A stretch of 64,000 nucleotides of DNA from JADCRZ01 sp037718865 (lineage in GTDB: Bacteria > Bacteroidota > Bacteroidia > Chitinophagales > Chitinophagaceae). The stretch is taken from contig JBBJMP010000015.1 in the NCBI GenBank assembly GCA_037718865.1, positions 62,001 to 126,000 of the forward strand, in the 5' to 3' direction. The notes under the pieces are model-generated. The model searched no databases and was not told the DNA's origin. It was given only the letters and a program-made list of their open reading frames with translations. The first letter of the stretch is position 1. Every line of letters starts with the position of its first letter. Of this stretch, positions 55,934-64,000 are shown piece by piece. The translations under genes were made by a program, and so were the position numbers.

Positions 55934-56893
55934 ATGAAAAGAACATTAAAGCTTGAAAAGACACTATTTACGCTATCGCTTGCCGTATTATTTACGACAT
56001 TTTCGAAAATAACCTTAGCACAAAATGACAAACAGAATTTTACACAAATAGACACCAGCACTATTGAGAGGATAATTGGTATAAAGGGTAAGTCCAATAA
56101 CGGTGAGTACAAAATAACTATTCCGCAAAATGATTTGAGCATTATGGTAGATGATTTCAAGATCATTCCTGCTATGGGTTTAGGTACATGGGTAGCTTTT
56201 ACACCCGCTAAAAAAGGCGCCATGGTTATGGGTGATATCATCATTACTGAAACTGATTTAAAACCTGTACAACAGGAGATCATAAGGCAAGGTTTAACTA
56301 TTACAGCAATTCATAATCATTTTGTACGCAATCATCCCAATGTAATGTATATGCATATAGGTGGTTCGGGCGGTACTGAAATGATGGCGCAAAAGGCAAA
56401 GGCCGTGATTGATAAAGTAAAGGAACTTAGAGGTGGTGATCCTGCAAAGGGAACAGCATCTTCTGAAGCGGTGACAAATACGCTTGATACAAAAAGGCTG
56501 GATGAAGTAATGGGCTATAAAGCTGAAATGAGTAAAGGTGTTTATAAATACACTATTGGGCGACCCGATGTGAAGCTTACGGAACATGGTGTACCGGTTA
56601 CTAATTTCTTAGGCTTCAATACATGGGCTGCTTTTCAGGGCACCCCTGATAAAGCGGCAGTTGCAGGAGATTTTACCATGCTTGAAGATGAGGTAGCACC
56701 TGTAATAAAAGCATTGATTGAAAATAATATTGAAGTGGTTGCTGTGCATAATCACATGGTGCATGAACAACCAAGGATTTTTTTTTTACATTATTGGGGA
56801 ATTGGTAATGCAGAACAACTGGCGAAGGGACTCAGGGCAGCTTTAGACCAAACAGGTAAAAAACAACAAAGAATGGATATGCCTACGCAGTGA
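55934..56893 (+). CDS. DUF1259 (LppY/LpqO-like) exported protein
   Basis: This 319-residue protein has a signal peptide (KTLFTLSLAVLFTTFSKITL, cut after AQ) and two tandem DUF1259-type halves. Each half has a histidine pair in a conserved pattern, AIHNHFVRNHPNVMYMHIGG and AVHNHMVHEQPRIFFLHYWG. The histidines suggest metal or oxyanion binding in the periplasm. DUF1259 genes are often next to chromate-resistance genes. Here it is the first gene of the operon divergent from the ChrB-AraC regulator. Confidence 0.88.
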   Translation: MKRTLKLEKTLFTLSLAVLFTTFSKITLAQNDKQNFTQIDTSTIERIIGIKGKSNNGEYKITIPQNDLSIMVDDFKIIPAMGLGTWVAFTPAKKGAMVMGDIIITETDLKPVQQEIIRQGLTITAIHNHFVRNHPNVMYMHIGGSGGTEMMAQKAKAVIDKVKELRGGDPAKGTASSEAVTNTLDTKRLDEVMGYKAEMSKGVYKYTIGRPDVKLTEHGVPVTNFLGFNTWAAFQGTPDKAAVAGDFTMLEDEVAPVIKALIENNIEVVAVHNHMVHEQPRIFFLHYWGIGNAEQLAKGLRAALDQTGKKQQRMDMPTQ

Positions 56894-56952
56894 AATGAAG
56901 AACCAATTAATAAAAAATAATAAATCTTTATATCGAAAATCATTATTTAAAT

Positions 56953-57954
56953 ATGAGAAAAAGATTTCATTGTCTTTTTATTTCACTGTTTCTATTAGCC
57001 TGTACCAATAAAAGTAAGAACGAAATAATTGTTTATACCAGCGTTGATCAGGTATTTAGCGAACCGGTTTTAAAAGAATTTGAGAAGCAAACCGGCATTA
57101 GGGTGAAGGCTGTTTTTGATACCGAAGAAACAAAATCCACAGGAGTGGTAAATCGCTTGATTGCTGAAAAAAATAATCCGCAATGTGATGTATTCTGGAG
57201 TGGAGATCCCATGCGTGCTGATGTATTGAAGCAACGAGGAATTACCAAAACTTATCGCCCGCCTGCTGCATCAGGTATTAACGAAATCTTTATTGATAAA
57301 GATTATCACTGGATTGGATTTTCATCCCGTGCAAGGGTGCTGCTTATTAATACCAATTTAGTAACGCCTCAAGATATTCCTTCTTCTATTCTTGACCTTA
57401 CCAATGAAAGATATAAAGGCAAGTTTACCATTGCTAACCCGCTTTTTGGCACCACCTCTTTTCATATAGCTGCAATATTTACATCGTTAGGGGATGTGAA
57501 AGCAAAACAGTTTATGGAGGATCTAAAAAAGAATGGAGTAGTGATTGCATCAAGCAATGGTGATGTAAAAAAGAAAGTAGCTACCGGTGAAGTGCAAATG
57601 GGGGTAACAGATACGGATGATGCAAATGAAGCTGTAAAAGAAGGAGCGCCAGTAAAAGCAATTTTTATTGACCAAAGTGGTTTCGGAAATCTCATTGTTC
57701 CTAATACTGTTTCGCTTATAAAAAATTCACAAAATAATATAAATGGCAAAAAATTGATTGACTTTTTGCTGTCTGTTAAAACAGAAAAAATGCTGGCGGA
57801 AAGCTGTGCTCAAATGCCCTTGCATAAAGGAGTTGCAGTCCCTTCCACCGTTCCCTCATTAGATAGTATCGTTCCGATGAAAGTTAATTATGCCGAAGTA
57901 GCCCGAAAATCTGAGCAGATAAAGGAATACCTCAAACAGTGGGCAAGCCAATGA
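56953..57954 (+). CDS. ABC transporter substrate-binding lipoprotein (family 1, FbpA/AfuA-like)
   Basis: This 333-residue protein has a lipoprotein signal (CLFISLFLLACTNK) and a binding-protein fold beginning IIVYTSVDQVFSEPVLKEFE, with CDVFWSGDPMRADVLKQRGI and MGVTDTDDANEAVKEGAPV. This is the iron/phosphonate/thiamine-type binding-protein family. The substrate cannot be read from sequence. The locus context raises the possibility of an oxyanion or metal. Its stop overlaps the permease start as ATGA (57951-57954). Confidence 0.88.
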   Translation: MRKRFHCLFISLFLLACTNKSKNEIIVYTSVDQVFSEPVLKEFEKQTGIRVKAVFDTEETKSTGVVNRLIAEKNNPQCDVFWSGDPMRADVLKQRGITKTYRPPAASGINEIFIDKDYHWIGFSSRARVLLINTNLVTPQDIPSSILDLTNERYKGKFTIANPLFGTTSFHIAAIFTSLGDVKAKQFMEDLKKNGVVIASSNGDVKKKVATGEVQMGVTDTDDANEAVKEGAPVKAIFIDQSGFGNLIVPNTVSLIKNSQNNINGKKLIDFLLSVKTEKMLAESCAQMPLHKGVAVPSTVPSLDSIVPMKVNYAEVARKSEQIKEYLKQWASQ

Positions 57955-59507
57955 ACAGCAAAGCAGTGTTACTTTCGGCAGCAGGTTTATTTTTTGCTGC
58001 TGTTGTTCTGCCGTTGTGCGCTTTAATTTTCCGTGCATTTATTAATGACGGAGGTGTAGCCGCAGAAAGTCTTACTTCAGTTTTTCATAAAGATGTGCTG
58101 CAAAGTATTGGGAACAGTTTAATCATATCAACTGCTGTTAGTTTATCATCAGTACTGCTCGGCTGTTGTTTTGCGTTTTTATTTTTGAAAACCACTATTC
58201 TTTTTTTTAAATTTCTTCGTTTGTTATTACTGCTTCCGTTGTTATTGCCTTCGTATGTGATTTGCGTGGCATGGAATGATGTGTGGCTTTTTGCTGGTGT
58301 TTATAAAGATTTTATTTATAGTTTGCCCGCTGTTGTTTTTATTCTCACCACCATTTATACACCGCTTGCAGCATTCATTATTCAGGCAGGTTTAAAAAAT
58401 ATTAATGCAAGAATGGAAGAAGCAGGGATGATGATTACCTCATATAAAGAAGTATTTTTTAAGATTGTTCTGCCATTGCTCCGCCCTGCATTGTTTTCAT
58501 CTTTTATTCTTATTTTTATTCTGTCACTATCCGAGTTTGCTGTCCCTTCATATCTTTCAATTCCTGTTTTCACGACTGAAATATTTATACAGTTTTCGGC
58601 GTTCTATAATTATTCACTTGCTATAACACAATCGATAATACTTACTTCAATTTGCCTTCTGCTGTTGTTGCCTGAAAAGAAATATTTAACCAAGGAACAT
58701 TTTTTTTCTTTTGGTAAAAAGACTTTCCGGTTCAGAGTTTTTGAGCTCCGCAATAGAACTCTTACACAAATAGTAGTTATGCTTTATATTATTTTCACTG
58801 TACTTGTGCCGGTTGGTTTTCTTACAGCTCAAACCTTTTCAAAAACCGGATCATCCTTTCTTACAATCATTAAACCGCTTCTCCCATCGCTGAAGGATAG
58901 TTTCTTCATTGGAATTGCAGGAGCATTCATGATAACAATGTATGGATTGATTTTCTCCTGGTTGACGGTTCAATTCAAGATAAAATTTTTGCAAACATTT
59001 TTATTGCTTGTATTTGCTGTCCCCTCAATTGTGATAGGTATTTCTTTAATACTTTTTTATAACACACCTTCATTGAGCTTTATATATTCTTCAAAACTTA
59101 TAATCCTCGTTGCATTCATGGCACGCTTTCTGTTCATTTCTGTAAAAATTATTTCTGATAGCCTTCAACAAATTCCGGTTTCATATACTGATGCTGCTTG
59201 TATAACGGGAGCGAAGCCATTTTATGTTTTCAGAAGAATTACTTTCCCATTATTAGGGGAGTCATTATTCACTTCTTTTTTTATCATTTTGATTTTTTGC
59301 CTGAATGAGTTGTCAACGATAATAATGATTTATCCCCCGGGAACATCCTTGTTGCCAGTCACCATTTTCACAAGAACTGCCAATGCACCTCAATATGTTG
59401 TAAGCGGAATGAGTTTGGTGTCATTGCTGTTCACCATTGTAATTTTGATATGTATGTTCTTCGGAAAAAAGATGTTATTCAATCAACAATGGAGAACGAG
59501 CCGGTGA
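57951..59507 (+). CDS. ABC transporter permease, fused double domain (FbpB/ThiP-like)
   Basis: This inner-membrane permease of 518 residues (start ATG 57951; a GTG at 57939 is also open) has about 12 helices arranged as two homologous halves. Each half has an ABC-permease loop, first NARMEEAGMMITSYKEVFFK-IVLP, second DAACITGAKPFYVFRRITFP. This EAA-type loop contacts the ATPase. A single chain replaces the usual dimer, as in iron(III) and thiamine permeases. It is coupled to the genes on both sides by overlaps of 4 and 19 bp. Confidence 0.9.
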   Translation: MNSKAVLLSAAGLFFAAVVLPLCALIFRAFINDGGVAAESLTSVFHKDVLQSIGNSLIISTAVSLSSVLLGCCFAFLFLKTTILFFKFLRLLLLLPLLLPSYVICVAWNDVWLFAGVYKDFIYSLPAVVFILTTIYTPLAAFIIQAGLKNINARMEEAGMMITSYKEVFFKIVLPLLRPALFSSFILIFILSLSEFAVPSYLSIPVFTTEIFIQFSAFYNYSLAITQSIILTSICLLLLLPEKKYLTKEHFFSFGKKTFRFRVFELRNRTLTQIVVMLYIIFTVLVPVGFLTAQTFSKTGSSFLTIIKPLLPSLKDSFFIGIAGAFMITMYGLIFSWLTVQFKIKFLQTFLLLVFAVPSIVIGISLILFYNTPSLSFIYSSKLIILVAFMARFLFISVKIISDSLQQIPVSYTDAACITGAKPFYVFRRITFPLLGESLFTSFFIILIFCLNELSTIIMIYPPGTSLLPVTIFTRTANAPQYVVSGMSLVSLLFTIVILICMFFGKKMLFNQQWRTSR

Positions 59508-60217
59508 TACAATTTATAAATTGCACAAAGATGTTTGGCAGCAAAACAATACTGCGAAACATTTCCTTTGAAGTTAACGAGGAGAAATCTTTCGCCAGTA
59601 TTCTCGGAAAGTCAGGAAGTGGAAAATCAACATTACTTCGGCTTGTTGCAGGATTAGAGAGTTTGGATGAGGGAAGCATTTATATAAGCGGGGTAATGGT
59701 ATCTCAAAGAAATAAAATTATAATTCCGCCACATGAAAGGAATGTTGGCTTTATTTTCCAGGACCTTGCATTGTGGCCTCATTTTACTGTTTATCAAAAT
59801 ATTGAATTTGGTTTGAAGCAAAAGGAAATAGGTGATTACAAAAGAATTATTAAGCAAACAATGGATGAGTTTGGAATTGCTGATTTAAAAAATGATTTTA
59901 CGCATCAACTATCAGGCGGGCAGCAACAATTAGTTGCACTGGCAAGAAGTATGGTACTGCAACCTAAATTGTTACTAATGGATGAACCACTTGCGAACCT
60001 GGATGTGAAATTGAAAACCCAAATGCGCAAACTGATAAAACAATTAGTGGAAGAAAAAGACATTTCGATATTCTATGTTACGCACGACCATAGAGAAGCA
60101 ATGGAGCTGAGCGATAAGATAATCTTGCTTAACGAAGCCGGAATTGAGTATTACGGAACACCGGGAGACATCAATTATTCTGACAATTCTTTTGTAAAAG
60201 AGTTTATGGAAGTGTAA
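59489..60217 (+). CDS. ABC transporter ATP-binding protein
   Basis: This ATPase of 242 residues (start ATG 59489; GTG 59504 would overlap the permease stop as GTGA) has Walker A GKSGSGKSTLL, signature LSGGQQQLVALARS, Walker B LLLMDEPLANLD and the H-loop VTHDHREAM. It lacks the C-terminal TOBE domain found in longer iron- and sugar-type ATPases. It powers the permease encoded just upstream. Confidence 0.93.
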   Translation: MENEPVIQFINCTKMFGSKTILRNISFEVNEEKSFASILGKSGSGKSTLLRLVAGLESLDEGSIYISGVMVSQRNKIIIPPHERNVGFIFQDLALWPHFTVYQNIEFGLKQKEIGDYKRIIKQTMDEFGIADLKNDFTHQLSGGQQQLVALARSMVLQPKLLLMDEPLANLDVKLKTQMRKLIKQLVEEKDISIFYVTHDHREAMELSDKIILLNEAGIEYYGTPGDINYSDNSFVKEFMEV

Positions 60218-60348
60218 TTATTTGTTAGGTGGTATATCTATTTTAAAATGAAACACAAGAATGTTGATTTCGTATATCCAAATAAAGTTTAGTAATAGAA
60301 TTAATTCCACCTGCCATATCAATTTTTTAAAAGCTAAAACATCATAAT

Positions 60349-61050
60349 ATGAAATTTTTATTATTGTTGCTCACAATGTATATTCTGCTTTCCTGCGGAA
60401 ATAACAACACAAATGCTTCTGGCAGCACTCTTGATACAATTGCGAAAATAAATACTGAAAACCGGGTGGTGAATATTGATACAACCTTAAGCTTTGAAGA
60501 AAGTGCAGAAGGGAGTTTACCGAAAGATTGGGTTGCCCCTACGGGTAAATGGATGGTTGTGACAGAGCAAAACAATAAGGTATTAAAACAAAGCGCCACT
60601 AATTCGGGCAGCACTTTCAATATTTGTGTAAACTCTAAACTTGTATATCAAGACCTTCATCTTCAGGTGAAGTTAAATGCGGTATCAGGTAAAGAGGATC
60701 AGGGAGGTGGATTAGTTTGGAGATATATAGATAAGGATAACTACTATATTGTTCGTTCAAATCCTTTGGAAAAAAATGTTGTATTGTACAAAGTGGAGAA
60801 TGGAAAAAGAAACGATCTGCCTCTTGTTGGTAAAGGCAGAACTTACGGAATGGATGCTCCTATGGCAAAGGCAAAATGGCATGCATTAAAAGTTAGTATA
60901 CAAGGAAATATGTTTACTGTACTTTTTGATGGTAAAGAATTATTCAAGGTAAAAGACGATACTTTTAAAGAGGGTGGTTTGGCAGGCGTTTGGACGAAAG
61001 CAGATGCTCAAACTTATTTTGATGATTTGGTAATACAATCATTGAAATAA
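60349..61050 (+). CDS. DUF1080-like lipoprotein (concanavalin-type fold)
   Basis: This 233-residue protein has a lipoprotein signal (LLTMYILLSCGNN). The mature domain reads like the 3-keto-disaccharide-hydrolase/DUF1080 jelly-roll, with LPKDWVAPTGKWMVV, DQGGGLVWRYIDKDNYYIVR, KWHALKVSIQGNMFTVLFDG and GGLAGVWTKADAQTYFDDL. The family includes sugar-binding and hydrolytic members; no function is proven. It follows the ABC genes after 131 bp and is likely part of the same regulon. Confidence 0.75.
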   Translation: MKFLLLLLTMYILLSCGNNNTNASGSTLDTIAKINTENRVVNIDTTLSFEESAEGSLPKDWVAPTGKWMVVTEQNNKVLKQSATNSGSTFNICVNSKLVYQDLHLQVKLNAVSGKEDQGGGLVWRYIDKDNYYIVRSNPLEKNVVLYKVENGKRNDLPLVGKGRTYGMDAPMAKAKWHALKVSIQGNMFTVLFDGKELFKVKDDTFKEGGLAGVWTKADAQTYFDDLVIQSLK

Positions 61051-61088
61051 ATTGAAATTATACGAAGCGAAGCTTTTATCAATTTTAA

Positions 61089-61793
61089 ATGCATCCGAAA
61101 TTGTTGCAGCAATTTAATAGGCGATTAATTGATAACGTTATTGGCATTAAAAGTATTCAGCAGGAATACAACCCGGAGTTAGGCTTTCTTGAAGGTAATA
61201 ATTTTGATAACCTAAGATGGCTCTTTCGCTTTACACCAAGATGGTTTACTAAATATGGTATCAGGAAAATGTATTTCCGACCCTGGGGTTTTGATTTGTA
61301 TAGAACGCATACAACAGGTAAGCTTGAAAGCTTCGTGAATGAAAGCAGGCCACTTGGCTTTTTTACAAAAAGCGGTGAACGCTTTGAGTATAATTTTATA
61401 CAACAATTTGACAGGCTTGATTATACTTTCAATTTAACAGATGCTGTAAAAATACCGGTGGGGAAATATTGGATGTACAGGCAGGAAATACAGGCAGGAA
61501 CATTTCAGGGCAGAAGAGTTTGGGTTGATGTGGAATATGGCTGGGGTGGCTTTTACACTGGTCGCATTGCAGTATTTGAAACTTGCTTGGGAATCAACGT
61601 GAATAAACACCTAAATTTTAAAACTGATTACACCCTTAATAAGGTAAAATTGCTACAAGGCCGTGTAACTACTAATGAGCTTACTCAATATGTAAACTAT
61701 GCATTCAGTCCACGCATTGATATAGCTGCTTTTGTTCAATGGAACTCTTTAGATTATGTGGGCTTTGACTTTTTTTTATTTACCTCTAATTGA
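61089..61793 (+). pseudogene. DUF5916-like outer-membrane protein, C-terminal fragment
   Basis: The 234-residue frame begins at an internal ATG and reads QQEYNPELGFLEGNNFDNLR, then FTPRWFTKYGIRKMYFRPWG and later RIDIAAFVQWNSLDYVGFDF. This matches the C-terminal barrel part of DUF5916 proteins, which are normally about 700-800 residues with an N-terminal carbohydrate-binding-like domain. There is no signal peptide, and the end diverges at WNSLDYVGF. It is probably a truncated remnant. Confidence 0.6.
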
Positions 61794-62175
61794 CCGGCTG
61801 TCTGCAGTAGCGAAAGATCCTGCAGCAAATAACCGGCTACTTCTATTTCCTGCCCTACGAGTTCTCCCTGTTTGAATTCCATGATAATCCGGAATAAAGG
61901 CTGTGAAGAAATATCTTTAGTAATAACGACATAACTATTTAAATAATATCGATGCAATACACCGTAACGTATTTCTTATATACATTTTTGGATAGGCGGA
62001 AAGTGAAAAAGTAAAAGCCGTTGGTGATAGCACAATGGCAATACCAACGGCGGAAAAATAATTTTATTAAAACAACCTTCGCTGTGCGTCGGGGCCTTAC
62101 CTTTCTCCTTACCCATTGATGGAAAGCTTGGCGGGTAAAGAGGTAACCAACTGACGTCCGCATAACCAAGCCGCC
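61794..62175. other. Convergent intergenic stretch
   Basis: A minus-strand frame at 61754-61957 (MHRYYLNSYVVITKDISSQP...) has no recognised family and overlaps the DUF5916 fragment. I leave it uncalled. No clear terminator was seen, although genes converge here. Confidence 0.4.
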
Positions 62176-63126
62176 TTAAAACTGAGTCGGCTTTTTCAGC
62201 GGCACTTCCTGTATGGTAAAAGTGTTTTGTTCCTGTCCGGCGAACCACTTGTCAAGATATGAATACACAACGAACACCCGCTTGCCGTCACTGGTAACCG
62301 TAGTGGGGAATACATCCCCGACGTCAAACGAAGTGCTCAGGCGGCCGCTCTTCCATTCGTCTGTGCTGATGAACGAAACCACTTTTGTGAAGTCCACCGC
62401 TACCAGTTGCTTGCCGTCTTTGCTTAGGAGCAGCCCGTCCGGGCTGACCGGAGCATCCAACTGCACGATAGAATAGCTGGCCGGGTTGCGCACCGGTATC
62501 TTCACGACCTTGTTGTCAAAGGCTACGAGTAAAAATCCTCTTTCGTCATATTGGATACCGTTAAAGCCGAAGCCACCGGGTGGGTTGGCAAAAGCAGCGT
62601 TCTGAAAAAAGATGGATGCCTTGCCCTCGCGGGTTACCTTATATATAACCGGAACAAAGCTGTTGGTGACGTACACATTGCCTTCGGGGTCTAACGCCTC
62701 GTCATTGATTAAATTATTAGACGAATCCGGGAGCAGGCCCGCCAGGTCGGCGAAAAAAAGCCGGGCGCCGGTATTGAGGTTGTATGCTCCTATTCCCTTA
62801 TTTGCGTCACACACCCAGAGGCGTTGGCGGGCCTTGTCCACTTTCAGGCCATTGGAATGAGCCAGCATTTCATCCATAATGAACGGCTTGTAAATACCGT
62901 CAAATGTTACAATGCCGACGGTGCCATGGTCGGCGGAGGAGACGTAGAACCAGTTGTGGATCGCGTCGTACACTACGCCTTCAGGAAAGAGGTTGTGTTC
63001 GGTAAAATTGATTTGTACAGGCGCCGGGGGGTGTTTCGGGTTAAAATCAATAGGGAAGTCTTTAGTACAGCCGGCCAGCAGCAGGGCTAATACCGGGAAG
63101 AATAAGAGTGTGCGTTTCTTTGTCAT
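62176..63126 (-). CDS. SMP-30/NHL-type beta-propeller lipoprotein
   Basis: This 316-residue protein has a lipoprotein signal (FPVLALLLAGCTKD) and a six-bladed propeller pattern (LFPEGVVYDAIHNWFYVSSA, LWVCDANKGIGAYNL, DEALDPEGNVYVTNSFVPVI, GFNGIQYDERGFLLVAFDN, SPDGLLLSKDGKQLVAVDF). It resembles SMP-30/gluconolactonase-like proteins but shows no obvious catalytic triad. It is likely envelope-bound. The neighbouring genes on the same strand encode lipoproteins of unknown function. Confidence 0.8.
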   Translation of the reverse strand: MTKKRTLLFFPVLALLLAGCTKDFPIDFNPKHPPAPVQINFTEHNLFPEGVVYDAIHNWFYVSSADHGTVGIVTFDGIYKPFIMDEMLAHSNGLKVDKARQRLWVCDANKGIGAYNLNTGARLFFADLAGLLPDSSNNLINDEALDPEGNVYVTNSFVPVIYKVTREGKASIFFQNAAFANPPGGFGFNGIQYDERGFLLVAFDNKVVKIPVRNPASYSIVQLDAPVSPDGLLLSKDGKQLVAVDFTKVVSFISTDEWKSGRLSTSFDVGDVFPTTVTSDGKRVFVVYSYLDKWFAGQEQNTFTIQEVPLKKPTQF

Positions 63127-63206
63127 GAGTTTGCTTTTTAAATGAGTGAATTTTTAATAACTATGCGTTGCGGAGGACGGAAATGAAGAGGCTCATAGTC
63201 GTTAGT

Positions 63207-63416
63207 TCAGATAGTATGGCCAAACATATTTCTATGAACCCTTATACTATCACTATAGTAAGATCTGTATCTAATAGCAAATTGTACCGTCGAATGTAAC
63301 GCTTCCTGTTTAAATGTAAATGCTTGAAATACCAGTGGCTGTAAACCTACCAGTTGCACCCTCAAATCTTCCTGTGCCTCCCTGTTATCTTTTATAAATT
63401 TTTTTAAAGCGCTCAT
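63207..63416 (-). CDS. Small protein of unknown function
   Basis: This 69-residue frame starts MSALKKFIKDNREAQEDLRV and has no signal peptide. Its ATG overlaps the stop of the upstream lipoprotein gene as ATGA (63413-63416), which supports translation by coupling. I recognise no family. Confidence 0.4.
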   Translation of the reverse strand: MSALKKFIKDNREAQEDLRVQLVGLQPLVFQAFTFKQEALHSTVQFAIRYRSYYSDSIRVHRNMFGHTI

Positions 63417-63991
63417 TTATTTCCATGACATTCATCTAATATAATAGTACCCTTTAATGAGTCGATTCCTGCAGGATTAAAAAGGTTTCCATGAAAGATG
63501 GTGGTATAGCTTCCCGTTGCACCAGCATATTTACCGGTACCGCCTGTAATTATGCTATTATAAATTAGTAAAATATTACCGGTAGCAGGATCAACAACAG
63601 GACTAACTCCTTTTATACCAGTCTCAAATAGTTGATCTCCATTTGCAACTGTGATAATTCCATCGACTTCTGTAAAGATATTATTGGCATCAATTTGTCC
63701 GTGACCAACAAAAGAAGACTTTCCAATAGGCGTTCCATCACCTGTTCCGGTGGCAGTAATAAGTTGGAGAGGGCCGGCCTGGGTTATAACTGATTCAGTC
63801 TGGAAGACAGCTATTAAGGGCACTGTTTTTTTACACGGATGATCGTCTTTTTTGCAATTACTGATAAATAGCGTGATGCACATGAGCAAAAGAACAAGGC
63901 GGTACTTACCGAATAAGTTTCGTGGATTGATTGACTGAAAAATAGAAGAACTCAGAACTAATAAATTTTTAGTGTTTGATACTTGTTTCAT
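63413..63991 (-). CDS. Lipoprotein of unknown function
   Basis: This 192-residue protein has a long N-terminus followed by a lipoprotein signal (YRLVLLLMCITLFISNCKKD). The mature part is beta-rich with a repeated glycine pattern (ATGTGDGTPIGKSSFVGHGQ, NSIITGGTGKYAGATGSYTT), as in allene-oxide-cyclase-like or barrel-like exported domains. The start at 63991 is the first ATG; a shorter start at the internal Met before CITLFI is possible. The function is unknown. Confidence 0.65.
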   Translation of the reverse strand: MKQVSNTKNLLVLSSSIFQSINPRNLFGKYRLVLLLMCITLFISNCKKDDHPCKKTVPLIAVFQTESVITQAGPLQLITATGTGDGTPIGKSSFVGHGQIDANNIFTEVDGIITVANGDQLFETGIKGVSPVVDPATGNILLIYNSIITGGTGKYAGATGSYTTIFHGNLFNPAGIDSLKGTIILDECHGNK

Positions 63992-64000
63992 AATTGATGT

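Noticed and set aside
61754..61957. Minus-strand 67-codon frame
   Set aside because: It overlaps the DUF5916 fragment, has no family, and lacks a convincing start. It is left uncalled but could be a relic.
1..64000. CRISPR arrays, rRNA and tRNA genes, and known riboswitches
   Set aside because: I looked for regularly spaced repeats, cloverleaf-like sequences and familiar aptamer cores by eye and saw none. A covariance-model scan would be decisive.

Overview
The window reads as a chromosome segment of a Bacteroidota bacterium, most likely near the Chitinophagaceae. The evidence is its AT-rich sequence, several TonB-dependent receptors with carboxypeptidase-regulatory-like N-termini, LytS/LytTR pairs, a giant sensor kinase with two-component propeller repeats, many short-signal lipoproteins (SCQKK, SCEK, GCTKD), and front-end type fatty-acid desaturases. 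The genus is inference. There are no rRNA, tRNA, CRISPR or phage structural genes that I can see.

The segment is rich in mobile DNA and decayed genes. Positions 20-3660 are an IS630-family element carrying a complete group II intron (219-2659) inserted just before the codon region of the third catalytic residue of the transposase. Next come a truncated chromate transporter, an IS1595-type relic and an integrase relic. A gluconate/acid-sugar permease and a D-erythronate-dehydrogenase-like gene with an SDR partner (6.6-10.8 kb) form one operon that a 987-bp IS1595-family copy (8046-9032) has split. A second copy, differing at one base, sits at 46062-47048 in the same orientation.

Positions 11.8-18.2 kb hold a tightly packed minus-strand lipid-modification operon: two membrane desaturases, one intact and one broken fatty-acid-hydroxylase-superfamily protein, two SDR-type reductases and a CPBP-type membrane protease. 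Positions 18.5-24.5 kb hold small envelope proteins and a large TonB receptor. Positions 25.6-30 kb hold a lipoprotein, an orphan LytTR regulator and a frameshifted TonB receptor. A paralogous and fuller module is at 47.3-53.1 kb: an active-looking LytS kinase, a degenerate LytS kinase, a LytTR regulator and another frameshifted receptor. Positions 32.6-37.3 kb hold a propeller sensor kinase, its NarL-type regulator and an NTF2-fold protein, with two related candidate operator sites.

Positions 37.6-43 kb are a graveyard of gene fragments plus an intact 1639-bp IS and a YhcG-type nuclease. Positions 43-45.8 kb encode a haloperoxidase-like and a beta-helix lipoprotein. Positions 54.3-61 kb form a chromate-resistance-like locus. 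In it a regulator fusing a ChrB (Chrome_Resist) domain to an AraC DNA-binding domain diverges from a DUF1259 gene, a complete three-gene binding-protein ABC transporter and a DUF1080-like lipoprotein. The window ends with a beta-propeller lipoprotein and a small lipoprotein pair.

The systems most worth attention are the ChrB-AraC-controlled ABC locus, the seven-gene lipid operon, the active plus degenerate LytS kinase pair, and the IS630 transposase that needs both RNA splicing and a -1 frameshift.
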